From Dermatophagoides farinae (lineage: Eukaryota; Arthropoda; Arachnida; Sarcoptiformes; Pyroglyphidae), in the NCBI RefSeq assembly GCF_024713945.1, contig NC_134678.1, positions 620,001-684,000 of the forward strand: 64,000 nucleotides of DNA, written 5' to 3'. The translations under genes were made by a program, and so were the position numbers. Below the pieces are notes generated by a model that saw nothing but the letters and a program-made list of their open reading frames with translations, was not told the DNA's origin and did not search any database. This document shows positions 35,985 to 48,102 of this stretch, in pieces; position 1 is the stretch's first letter; each line of letters begins with the position of its first letter.

Positions 35985-38900
35985 TCATTCAGTCATTCTA
36001 TGATTCGTATAATTGAATCCTTGAAACAATAGCTGATCATTTTCATTAATCGGTTTTTCACATGGTGTTATACATGGAATTTCTTTTGTAAAATATTGAT
36101 CAAAATATGATACATCTGCATCGTGTGCCTGGTTGTTGTGATTAAATAAATGAAAATTTTTTAAATTTCCAAATCATTAATCATTCAAAATTCATAAATA
36201 CATACCAATTGTGGTATAAATGGTGGCTTACAACGACATTTTTCCACCATATCCCATTGTACACCATGATACCATGATTGTTGAACAATTTCACCAACCG
36301 TACTATTTGGTGAGCCAAGTCTTTCTTGTGGATTTTTTTTCAATAACTTTCAAACAAACAAATAAATAAAGAACGACATGATTAATTTATAATTTGTGAA
36401 AAAATCAAATCATTCCTTCTTACCAGAACAATTAAATTTTTCACTTGTTCAGAAAGAAATTTTGGATAATGTACTTCAGTATTGCATACATTCCACAATA
36501 GTTCATCTTCATCCGTACCATTGAATGGTGATGTGCCCACACACATTTCATATATGACAACACCTAATGCCCAATAATCAACTGAATGATTGTATTTTAT
36601 TCCTTTTATTATCTATATGTAAAAAAAAGATTGTCTAATTAGTAAACAAAATTCTCATGAATTGAATTATACCTCTGGTGCCATATATTCAGGGGTACCA
36701 CAAAAATTTGATGGTAAAAATTCTTCACGATACATTTTACCAACACACATTCCAAAATCAACTAAACGAATATGTCCCTGTTTTATGAATAGAATAGTGA
36801 TTAAAAAATTTTTTTTTGCTTCCAAACAAAACTCACATCATTAGCAACCATAACATTATCCAATTTGAGATCACGATAAATTATACCACGTTTATGTAGA
36901 AACCAAAGTGCACAAATCATTTCGGATGAATAAAATCTAATTATCATCGAAAAAAAAAATCAAACAGAAACATTAATCAATCCAAGTTTGTTTCATCATC
37001 ATTTACTTACTTTGCTTTATTTTCAGAAAATTTTCCTTCTTTCTGCACATGAAACATAAGATCACCACCGGAACAAAGTTCCATTGAAAAAAATAAATGA
37101 CTCTATTGATTTGAAATGAGAAATTAATTGTTTTGGATCAATCAAATAAACAAACAAACAAACAGACCTCCGTTTGAAATGTGCAAAATAATTTACAAAT
37201 AAATGGATGTGATGTACCATATGCAAGCACTTTACGTTCAATCATAATGGATTCAACATCATCATCTTCGATAACAGTCTCTTTTTTCAAACATTTCACA
37301 GCAAAATGGCAATCATGATTGATCAATTCGGCAAGCATTACTTTACCAAAACTACCACGACCTAATAATGTAAGGAAACGGAAATCATCAATTCCATATT
37401 CACGAAAACGAATTTTTCTTTGATGTGCATTTCGTCCTCGTTGAAATGGATCTTGTTGATTAATTTTTATCTGAATTTTCATTGAATTATTATTATTCGA
37501 ATCAAAATCAGCATCCGTTATGCTGTTGTCGCTGGTAGTGTTGCCGAATTTTTTCTCCGAATTCGATGGACTTGATTGTAATGAATGTGATGATAATGAA
37601 ACCGGATGATTTGTTGATTCATTTTCAACAGATTTTGTTGTTCGTGGTGGTGGTTGTGGTGATGGTAGTAATAGGGTGGCGATTTCTTTTGTTGATTCTG
37701 TTTTCATGAAGAGAGAGAAAAAAAAATGAATCAATTTTTTTTAATCAATCACCAATATCAATCAACCTTGTTATTTCGTTGATTGTCGTCGATAGAAAAT
37801 CATTATTAAAATGATAAAAAATGATATATATAACAATATGAAAATGGCAACAAAACTTTTCAGATAAAGATCAATGTACCATAATCTAGTGATATTTGGT
37901 CTCATTGTTTTTGTTTTTGTTTTCGCTTTTGAAACCCACACACACACACACACACAGAATGAAGAATTGAATTTGAATGGAAAATATCTGCACAACGACG
38001 ACGACGATTGAATTTTATTTGTTTTCTCTTTTTTTCATCTTTCATCATCAATCTCTATATTCATCTTTGCAATAATTTGCAATTTCTATATATAGAATTA
38101 TTATATTATTACTTGTGCTATGTTTGTGTGTGTGTGACAAAAAAAATGAAACTTGTGAAATAGTGTCCACATATTTATTGCCATTTCAAATGTATATATG
38201 TGTGTGTGAAAAAGTGTTCAATTTCAATTTCAACGCCTGGAATATTCTACGTATATATAGAGATAAACAAAACAAAAAAAATTGATGAAAAATAAAATTT
38301 TCAAAATCATTTCTCGTTAAAATAGTTTTAAATGCATGATTAAATGATGATGATCATGATCATCATTTGAAAAACAAAATAGAAATAGAAACAAAACAAA
38401 AACACTAAACGGAAACCATATGTCTTTGTAACTGTGAAACATTTCTGCTTTTCAGATTTTTTAAAAATAAACTTTTTAACTTGTTTTCAAACATTCAAAC
38501 GATGATGATGATGATATGCCAATCAAACCGAATAAGGCCGGTGAATAAAAATCGTTAATTCATTCATTTATGTATATGGTGTCTTGGTGACAAGCGAAAT
38601 TCGAGATTTTTTAAATATACATTTTACAAGCAAAAAAAAAAGATGAAATTTATAATCGTTATTATATACATCTACATCATCATCATCATCATCAAATTGG
38701 TTGCCAAGTGAAAAAAAAATTTGGCGAAAAAAAAACAAACAAATAAACCTTGAAAGAAAAATATAATAATCCATTTATCCATTTAAATGACTTAATAATC
38801 TTTGAACTCGACCGTTTTGTTTTGATTTGTATGAATTCACCAGGCAAACAAGAAACCAAAAAAAAACTTGTCTATACGAACCAGACACAGACAGAAATAA

Positions 38901-41836
38901 TGATAATCAGATTGGATTTGTTTTTTTAGTGGTAAAAAAATTAAGGAAATGAATCGTCTGGAAAATTAAATTAAATTCACATTTTACTTACCATTTTTCG
39001 ATGTTTTAATATTCTTTTTCTTTTTATTTGATTGCTCTTTTGGCTGCTGTTTATTCATTTGATTGATTTCTTCATCTCTATTTGACAATTGATTGGCATC
39101 GGTATTTACTGTATGAATGATGCCAATGTTATTTAATTGTTTTTGTTGTTGTTGTTGTTGTAATAGTCGTTTATCATCTGATTTGAATTTTTCATTGTTA
39201 ATTTCAGATTTTTTCGATTTTGTTCGTTTAACAATGGCTGAACCATTTTCATTTGATTTAGGTGATTGAATAATTTTCGGTGATTTTGGTGGCGATACAA
39301 TTATCGATTCAGATTCTGTTTGTATTTCGGATTCTTTTTCCAATGTCATTGAGGATTTATTGAATGAAAATTTTGTCTTTTTCGATTCTTCTGGTACAAT
39401 CGATTTCGATTCATTTGTTTCCAATTTCGGAGATTTTGGCTTTTCATTCAGTGATTTTTGTTTGATTTTGGACACAGGATCTTCAATCAATTTCGGCGAA
39501 TGTTGTGGTTTTATTTCAGGCGATTTAGGCGGCGACAATAAAACCGGTGACATTGATTTGTCTTTGTATTTTGTTTTTGGTTTTAATTCTAGTATAAAGT
39601 GGAAAAAATGTTAACCAAAATCAACAGGATATCAACACAAACCTTCATTGGATTTTTCTACAATTCGTTTCTGTGAACTTTCACCTTCTTCCGACGTTTT
39701 CTTCGCTGTCGCTTCGTTAGGTGACAATAATGTCTTCTCGTTGTCGTTCAATTCCAATGGTTTTATTGGATCTAATTTTTCTGGAATAAGTTTAATTTTA
39801 GGAACTTTTTTCGATTCAATCTCTTTCGATTGATTATTGTCGATAACAGATTGATCATTTTTAATTTGGTTTTCATCTTGTGTTTGTTTTGGTTTTTTTC
39901 TTTTTGCCACCAAAATTTTCATTGAATTTCCATCATCAGTTGTAGGTGGTGTTTTAGGCGACAGAATTGGCAATTGAGATGTGGCCGATTTTTTCAATTG
40001 TTTCAATTTATTACCATCCGACTGAATGCTAGATTGATCAACAATTGTTAATTTATCCGGTTTTGTTTTGATTTTCTTTTTCACTTCTTTTTCTTTATCG
40101 ACGACCAATTCATTTGCAGAAATTTTCATTTCAATCATTTGATCACAATAAGGTATATCAATCACAGTGGAAAAATTTTTCGATAATTTCAATGATTTTG
40201 TTCGTTGTACTGCTCGTTTTGGTGGTTTCGTCATCATCGCTTTATCCATCGTTTCCTTGTTATTCACCATTGTTGTTGTTTGATCTTTATCTTTAATTTT
40301 TTTCACTGGTTTTCGTTTTGATTTTGGCTTCAAATCATAAGCTTTTTGTGATAATATTATCCGGTGAATTTCATCATTTTGTTGTTGAATTTGGCCATAG
40401 CCAGTGCCGGTGTTGGTGATTGTTGTCAACAATGATTCTTTTAATAAAGTCGGTTCATAATTTCGATGATGTGGGTCGATAAAATTTAGGTCATCGAATT
40501 TATTTTTAAATTCATCATCATCATCATCATTATTATTATTATTATCATCACCAATTCCGGCATCATCGTTCAAATTGAATGAACCTTTCCATCTTGTAAG
40601 ACAAGGGGTGTTGGTGGTGGTGGTGGTTAATGTTTGTTTTTCTTTTTCATCCACAAAAAAATTATTATCATTCGAAAAATTTGTCCCATTCATAGATGAA
40701 ATGTCTTTGATTGATTCTTTTTTCGTTTCTTGTTGTTGACAATTTTCAATCAACATCATTGATTCATTGTCATTATTATTATCTTCAACTTCTTTAATTG
40801 ATTCTTCAGTAATCTTGTGATTGCTACCGAAATTTTTTTTCAGTTGTTGATTATGGTGATCATATGGAATGTCCCATGAAATTGAACTACGACGATTAGC
40901 ATTCAATAATGGTGGTTTATCATGTTCACGAAATTTAATCAAAAATTTATTTCTTTCCAATCCTAATGTTGGTTGTTGCTGTTTTATCGATGATAATGGT
41001 GATCCGGATGATGATTGATCATTCGATAATGATAATGAATTATGATGTGAACCGGATGGTGATTCTTTACGTGATGCTGATGATGATGATGATGGCGGTA
41101 TTGGTGATCCAGTTCCACTGCCACCGCTACCTGAACTACGGCGATGTTCATTTCGTATCAATGATGTTGATGGTGATGATTTGCCAAATTTTTGATTCAA
41201 ATTCGATAATAATGGACGATCACGAAATTTCGGTGCATGATAAACATTAGTGAAACGATAATAATTTCCAGGTAAAATGTATGAATTTTTACTATATGAA
41301 TTTGCTGAATATTTTGTTCCATGATTAGATGATCGACTACTACTACTACTGCTGCTGTTTAAATAGCTTAAATTATCATTGAAATTTGTATAGAAATCCG
41401 TATTACGATTATTCGTTATTGGTGATGTTGATGAATATTGTGATGGACTAGTGCGGCTTGATGAACTATCACGTAGATATGCTAATCTTGGATTCGATGG
41501 TATCGTTCTCAATGGTGTTGTTGTAGTGGTTTTCGATAAACGATTCGATGAATCAAAATCAATTTCAGTGGCCAATGAAAATATACTTTTCGGTCGAAAT
41601 ATACCATCTTTTCCACGATTTAATGATGGTGAATTCAAACGTTCTGTTGATGAATTATATGTTGATGTTGCTGCTGCTGCTGATGATGATGATTGAAAGG
41701 AATGAATATTGGAAAATTTAATATTACGAAAATCGGATATGACATTTGTAGCTGGTGATGATGATGGTGAACTACGATGATAATTATGATGATGATGGTG
41801 ATGATGATGATGATAAGATGAACGATCGTTATACAT
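35985..41836 (-). CDS. Long novel-PKC-like AGC kinase with disordered N-terminus, lacking C1/C2
   Basis: Nine exons: 39643-41836, 38992-39588, 37168-37697, 37011-37102, 36837-36936, 36673-36777, 36424-36612, 36206-36346, 35985-36128; 1,363 residues. Residues 1-1030 are Ser/Asn/His/Lys-rich, almost Cys-free and without C1, C2 or HR1 domains. The kinase (about 1034-1363) has GRGSFGK (1043), Lys1065 in [22 protein letters not shown] (Asp1160), DFG (1178) and APE, then an AGC tail with ITP (Thr1337) and FQGFNYTN. It resembles PKC-delta/theta and less so PKN. The activation-loop Thr is Asn1195 (SNFCGTPEY) and the hydrophobic-motif Ser is Asn1355. Exons 1-2 join exon 3 across a 1,294-bp intron; phase 1 fits on both sides, but two separate genes remain possible. 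Confidence 0.68.
37771..37905 (-). CDS. Possible small ORF, 44 residues with one membrane helix, inside the kinase intron
   Basis: ATG at 37905 opens a 44-codon frame starting [16 protein letters not shown], then about 21 hydrophobic residues and a basic end (FYRRQSTK). Unlike surrounding frames it is not a simple-repeat translation. Three bases after its TAA comes a donor (AAG then GTTGAT, exon end 37767), 69 bp before the kinase exon-3 acceptor, the normal intron size here. Splicing would put it in frame with the kinase apart from the TAA. It could be an alternative first exon with an upstream ORF, a membrane micropeptide, or chance. Confidence 0.3.
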   Translation of the reverse strand: MRPNITRLWYIDLYLKSFVAIFILLYISFFIILIMIFYRRQSTK

Positions 41837-42801
41837 TATTATTATGATGATGGAAAAAAATTATTGATTTATTGATTAATTTAGCTAATTTAAAACATTC
41901 TTTTCAATTAACACTTGAAGAGAAACAAAACAAAACAAAAAAAAATTTAATCGGTTTCTCTCTCTCTCTCTCTCTGTGTATATGTTTGTGTCTGTCTTGA
42001 TTTGTTTTCAATGTATTTTTGTCTTTGAATTTTCACTAGATTCATGTTGAATCAGATGCCAAATGGTAATGGCATCGCTTACGTATGTGTATATGTGTGT
42101 GTGTATGTTAATTAACAAAAGCAGACTAATTCAGATTACCACTATTGTATATTTATATTCTAATGATGATGATGATCATTATTCTTTTTCAATGCGTGTG
42201 TGTGTTTGAATTTGAACTAAAAAAAAAAAAAATCAAACCAGAACACACACACCGTGTACACGTATACACAATGATGACAACAACAACAACAACAAAATGA
42301 AAAATTAGTTCATGAAAAAAAAGAAAGAAAGAAAGAAATTCCTGAATGGGAAACACTTTCACTATGATCATGATGACAACGACGACGACGACGATGATGA
42401 TCATCATGATAATTCATCACCAGAATGAAAAAAAAACAACTGAAAATGAAAATTATTTTTTTTTTAAAGATTCTCTTTTTTTTTATTTTCAGCAAAAAAA
42501 AATCAGGATTAAAATCATATTCTTTCTTGGTTAAAAACGATGCATGCAATTTGTCTGATTATTTTTGTGTGTTTGTGTTTAGAATTTTCTTTTTCAATTT
42601 GAATTGACGTAAATTTTTTGTTTTGTTTTTTAAAATTGTTTTTTTTTGTCAACCATTGATTATTGTATATGTTTCTCATCCATCCATCCATCCATTTCGA
42701 ATCATATGTCAAATCTGGATTTTTTTTTTTTTGAATAAAAAGCCAAAATTTTGTCAATTTATCGTCGTAGTCGTCGTCGTCGTTGTTGTTGTTGTTGTTG
42801 T
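41837..42801. other. Intergenic between the kinase and Argonaute genes
   Basis: A/T-rich spacer with CTCT, (TG)n, and CGA/CAA triplet runs (42275-42400, 42766-42800). Holds the kinase promoter side and the Argonaute 3' flank. No gene is seen. Confidence 0.6.
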
Positions 42802-45725
42802 TCAAAGATAAAAAAATGAATCCTGTGCTTTAGGATCATGAAATGTAATCATCTGCTGTAAATGTTCAACATTCCATTCATCAGTTGATTGAATTGGATT
42901 CTTTTTCAATTCATGTAATAAATGAATTTTACATTTATATGCACAAAGATCAGCATATTTTATTGGCGTTGGTATTGATAATGGTGATGAAAAACGTACC
43001 GAATTGTAGCAAACAAGATAAGCTAGTTTATGCAATTCCGAATTGGTAAATTGTAATTGATTCTCGATGACAATATATTTGGTTGGTTTCGATGTTCCCT
43101 ACAAAGATGATTTAAAAATAAATTTTTTTTTTTAGAAAAATAAAATCACCATCATCATTATAATATACATACAAGTCTGGAAAAATGTGAATTCACATAG
43201 GCCACAGTGAAATTTGGTTCACAAATTGAATTGTCGACCACTGTACCACAAGGTACATTTCGTGTTGGTGGACCTTTTTGATTGGCATCCGAACTGGTTG
43301 GCATTGTTTTTACAAAACGTGTATGATGACGTTTCTGTACGATTATCAATGTGAATCGTATCTTCAATTTTGTTTGTTCAATCAATCGACGAATGGCTTG
43401 CAATTCAATCGTTTTCACTTGATCAAATTGACTTTCGGAAACACCATCACGAAAAATGATCAAATTTTTTGGATAGTCACCATTAATCTTTTTATATTTT
43501 TCCAACAATTCTTTGATCATTTCTGCCAATTGTTCAATAATTTCCATTGTTCTTTCACGTTTTTGTATACGAAAACAATTTACGAAATCAGTCATTTCCA
43601 CATTAGTGGTACCAACAGCAGCGGCTATTGAAACACGAAAATTTTGTGAACATTCAAAGTATCCGGGATGATTTACATCGATACCGATAATCATTGTTTC
43701 ATTCAATTGAATTTTAGTGCCAATTTGTTGTTGAAAATATCGTGGTTCAACTACAGTATTTTGACCGCCAAGATTGCCATTAACTTCAAATAAAAGATTA
43801 TTAAAATAACCACCAGGCACGTTGGCAACACGAAAACCATTTAGACATTGAATTTTCAATCCTAAATCTTTACAGCCAATACTTGATGCAGCATTATAAA
43901 TGTCGCTTGGAGTTAAATAATTATGGTGTTCCGGTACTACCACAAAACAAAATTCAATCTTACATTCAGTTTTTAACTTTTTCAAGACATTTTCAATGTC
44001 ATTCAAATTTTTTATACGTTTAAAATCCTTATATCTCAAACCCATTTGTAGATTTGAATTCATTTTTTCAGCTTCATCCACTAATCCATCAATGAAATCG
44101 TCGATTATTCCATTTGAAATTTTCTCATCAAATGAAATAAAAGCCCATGGAACAATTGATGCTGATTTTGTTATAGCACGTGGATTTCTCACCACCATTC
44201 TAGGTTTATCAAGTTGATATCCATTAAATTTTACAAGTTTATTTTGTAGAGTGACACCAAATTCTTTCAGGATGGTCGATCCAATTTTACTGATACGATC
44301 AACATATGATTGAATTTTGTTGAAAAAGGATTCTGGTTTCAATGCACATTCTTTCATGAATACCTTGTGGATATTTGGATAATTTTTAGTATTATCAACA
44401 AATTGTTTCTCATCAATATAACATAAATCCAATGGCATATAGATGTGTGGTTTTGTCATTTGCACCATTGGTAACCGTGGATTGATTTTCACTTCTGGAT
44501 AATTTTTATTGAAATAATCCAAAATTGTCATATTGTCATCATCATCACCCAATTTCATCTCATTAAGACGAGTGGCAATCAATTCTTTGATTTTATATGA
44601 ACGTTTTTGATTACCATGTTCGGTGTAGATCGATAGATTTTTAATGAATGAATTGATTTTTTTGAAATTAATTTTTTCAAAATTTGTAATATTTTCTCCA
44701 GATTTATGATCATATTCATTGATCAGATCCATTAATGTTTTACATTTTGATGAAATCAAACATTCAACTCTTGGTTGAATTACCAAACAAATGCCAACTT
44801 GTGCCATACGTGTTGATAATTCAAATCCATACACAAATTCAATGAATGACAATTCTCGAACTGATCGTGGTTGATTCATGTCAAAATAACATTGTCCACG
44901 TACGGTATAGTATTCCATGAGAATTTTAGCGAACAATGTATTCAATATATCGATAATTTGATTGGGAATTTCATTCACTTTGCCATTGTAAAAATCTTCA
45001 ATAATTTTAAGATTAATTTTTTCTTTGAAAACAATTTCCACATTTGTTTTCGGCACTGAACGATCAGGTTTTCCATTACCAACACGATATTCAAATTCAT
45101 TGACATAATCATTATCCAATTGAATCTTTTTTGTGGTGTACAGATTTTCCCAACCATTATAGATGAATGGTATATCTTGAAATAATGTTGGATTTTTCGA
45201 TAGAAATTCTTTCAAAATTTCACGTGAATTGTTACGTAGAAATTTTTCACGATTTTGTTCAGATCTTGAATCATTTTTTTGCGTCTGATTGATTGATGGT
45301 GGTTGTGAAATTTGAACATTGTAGTGATAGATTTCTTTTTCGGTTATATCCAATTTATAATAATTTCCAACCAAATTAAGTGAATTCTTTTGATCTACTT
45401 TTGGCGACAATGATCTTCGTATTGGATATTGTTGTGATTCTGGAAATTCTGTTTTTTTTTGTTATTAATTTTTCTATCAATTTTTATGCAAAATTATAAT
45501 TAACATACCCACGGGTGATGCATCGAATGATCGTTGTCGATTATCATTATTCCCGGGATAACGGTTGTTGTTATTACCGTAATTACGGCTGTTGTTATTC
45601 CCGGAATAACGGTTGTTGTTATTACCGTAATTACGGTTGTTGTTATTACCGGCAAAGCGGTCGCCACCACCACCACCACCACTAGCGAAACCACCACGTT
45701 TTGGTTTACCACGATTTTGAGACAT
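42802..45725 (-). CDS. Divergent Argonaute with altered MID pocket and DEDD tetrad
   Basis: Guide-RNA-binding Argonaute, 929 residues, exons 45509-45725, 43173-45448 and 42802-43098. An RG/Asn-Arg-Tyr repeat N-terminus (to about 70) precedes N and L1 regions, PAZ (about 330-430; DYFNKNYPEVKINPRLPMV, HIYMPLDLCYI), MID (about 510-640) and PIWI (about 655-925; IIGIDVNHP, IIFRDGVSESQF, VQKRHHTRFVK, VPCGTVVDNSI). Catalytic positions align as Asp663, Glu708, Asp740 and Asp881 (KYAD, replacing the usual His in YYAH). In MID, Tyr590 and Gln606 are kept, but positions matching human AGO2 Lys533, Lys566 and Lys570 are Ser594, Glu627 and Asn631. It ends SFFYL instead of YFA. It is an AGO- rather than PIWI-type sequence, clearly not a miRNA Ago1 ortholog. 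The start at 45725 is the first ATG; a TTG extends 9 nt upstream. Confidence 0.9.
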
Positions 45726-46956
45726 TTTTTTCAAAGAAAAATTGGAATTAAAATCCTGTTGGCTTGATAGAAAACGTTTTCATAAAAAGATTTTTGAATA
45801 CAAATTTGAGACAAATTTGAAGTCGATTAAAATGACGACTAATTCACTTGTTTATATAGCTGTCTTGTCAGCTTTCAGAAACGCCATCGCTATAATCTTG
45901 TTTATATAGTATGGCCCAACCCAATCTGCTCATTTTATCGTCGATCATTGTAGATACATGATGCAATTGGATGGCAATATGGATCTTCTAGAATATACTC
46001 GAATGGTTATGATCAATAACAGAGAAAACAACAACAACAACAACAACAATAGCAACCAAATGGCGATAATATATTGGACAGACATTTGAATGGTTTTATT
46101 GGTATTGTGTTTGAAATGATAAATTGTGATGAAGGTTGTTGAAGAAAATAAAAACGACCAGCCATTAAACATATGTGTGTCTGTGTTTTTTTTTTTTTTT
46201 ATATGGCAGAGAGAAGTCATTTGCTTGACCTGAATGATTCTTCAGATTCACACTGTTTTAACAGATTTTTTTTTTTTTTTTTTGTTTAATGTGTAGTCGT
46301 AGTCTAACAGATTGATCGTTATGTTGTTGTTGATGATAAAATGATTGTCTGGTGTTTGTGTGAATCATCCAAGGCCAAATAAAAACCTAAAAATGATATA
46401 TAAAATTACAATCATCAATAAACTATATATAAGAATTTAACACATGAAACTGATGCAATAGATAGGCAATAACAAGAAAAAAAACAAACATTGTTTTAAA
46501 ATGATGACCGTCGATATGTTTGATTTTTTTTTTATTGCACTTTATAAACACACAAGTGCTTGCCTGGTTTGTGTGTGTGTCCAAAGATTTGGTCGATTTG
46601 TTTATTGTCGATATTGACTAGCAGAGTCAAGGTCTTCTTTTCAACTTGAAAAACCAATGTGTTTTTGTGTCCAAAATGTCCACCATGTGGTGACGTTTTC
46701 TTGGCGGCTCATGGACATTAATGAACAAAATAATAAATTCGAGGTTTATACCCCCTCCCATTTTATACATAACATATGTAACTGCATCCATATCGAACAC
46801 AAAAACTTGATGATTAATTTTATCGATTGTCGAATATTGATCATTCGATCATGATATATGATGATAATCAAATCTGAGTCTGAGCTTTATGTGCGTTGTT
46901 GTTATAGAAAAATTGCATTCAATTCATTCATTTCAAACGTTTGAACAATAAAAAAG
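45726..46956. other. Divergent upstream region between Argonaute and NPL
   Basis: 1.2 kb between two start codons on opposite strands; contains a (CAA)n tract (46027-46050) and long T runs (46186-46200, 46265-46285). A/T-rich, with two short-range repeats of TGTTTATATAG (45848-45858 and 45899-45909) near the Argonaute side that could be core-promoter elements. No gene is seen. Confidence 0.5.
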
Positions 46957-48102
46957 ATGAACAATTCATTGGAAACACGAAAACAATTGATACACAATTT
47001 TAATGGTCCTGTTTGTGCCGTTGCCACTGCTTTTGATGATGATGATGGGTTTGTTTTGCTTTGTTTTGTTTTGTTCGTTTTTTTTTTTTTTTTGCTAATT
47101 TCACGAATGATTAATTTAGCCAATTGAATACAAATCAAATTGTTGATTATGCTCGACACTTAGTCAATATCGGCGTAAAAGGGGTCTACATTTTGGGCAC
47201 TACGGGTGAATCATTTGCATTGACATTTGAAGAAAAATGTCAACTAATCAATGCCTGGCATGAAGCATTGATACAATTGGATCGAGAAGATAAACATCTT
47301 TTGGCCATTGTAAATGTATCGGCAATGTCGATAAAAGAATCCGAACCATTGGCCAGATTAGTATCAATGCAATTGAATCGTTTCAATGGCATTGCATTGT
47401 TGGCACCAATTTTCTACAAAGTCGGCAATGCTAATCAATTAGTGTCGTATATTGGATCGATTCTGAATAAAACGGATGGCCAAATTCCATTTCTTTATTA
47501 TCATTTTCCCGATAGAACTGGCCAACAGAATTGTAATATTATTATCTTTTTTTCACGAATATTTTTTCACTTTTGATTGAATTTTTTCATTTTGTTTTTC
47601 TCATATAGTTGAACTGGAATCGTTTGTGGAAAAAGCCATGGAATGTTTACCACAATTTTCGGCCATAAAATTTACCGATACAAATATTGTTCGTATGGGT
47701 AAAATTCAACGGAAATTTGGTGATAAAATAAAAATTTTTGCCGGCTATGATGAGGTTTGTTTTGATAATAATGATCAACAAGTTTTGATTAATTTTGCAT
47801 GTCTGAATATTAAGACTTTATTGGCAGCACGAATTACATTGAATATCGATGCTGGTATATGTGCTACATTCAGTCTTGAAAATTGTGTCCAATATTATCT
47901 TTCAATATTGGATTCAGTGGACAAAGGAGATTTGTTACGAGCACAACAGAATCAACAAATGTTGGCCAAAACTTGTGAACAATTACAAATGGATGGAAAT
48001 TTTTTTCATTCATTAAAACAACGTTTAAATGGAGAATTATCATCAAAAGGATTACAATTCGGCAGTGCACGTTCACCAGTTTGGATTCAATTAAAGAATT
48101 GA
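46957..48102 (+). CDS. NPL: N-acetylneuraminate lyase-like aldolase (DapA/NPL superfamily)
   Basis: Predicted cytosolic class-I aldolase that splits sialic acid to N-acetylmannosamine and pyruvate. Exons 46957-47048, 47120-47532, 47609-47754 and 47815-48102 give 312 residues (human 320). Seen: NFNGPVCAVATAF, the pyruvate-binding GTTGES loop after GVKGVYIL, NVSAMSIKES, the catalytic Tyr region PFLYYHFPDRTG, and the Schiff-base Lys in FSAIKFTDTN (Lys189), as in NPL's LKFSDTD. The last join removes 60 bp (47755-47814) that are in frame and stop-free but begin GTTTGT, end AAG and have no counterpart in the family; retention would add 20 residues (332 total). DapA-family specificity is hard to read by eye; the YYHxP and IKFTDTN forms favour NPL. 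The gene stands alone. Confidence 0.85.

Noticed and set aside
43075-43098. Loss of His residues in the Argonaute GTSKPTKYI segment as evidence for a dead active site
   Set aside because: Counting residues shows that the human SHYH segment is near position 766, not the catalytic His807; the true fourth position is the Asp in KYAD.
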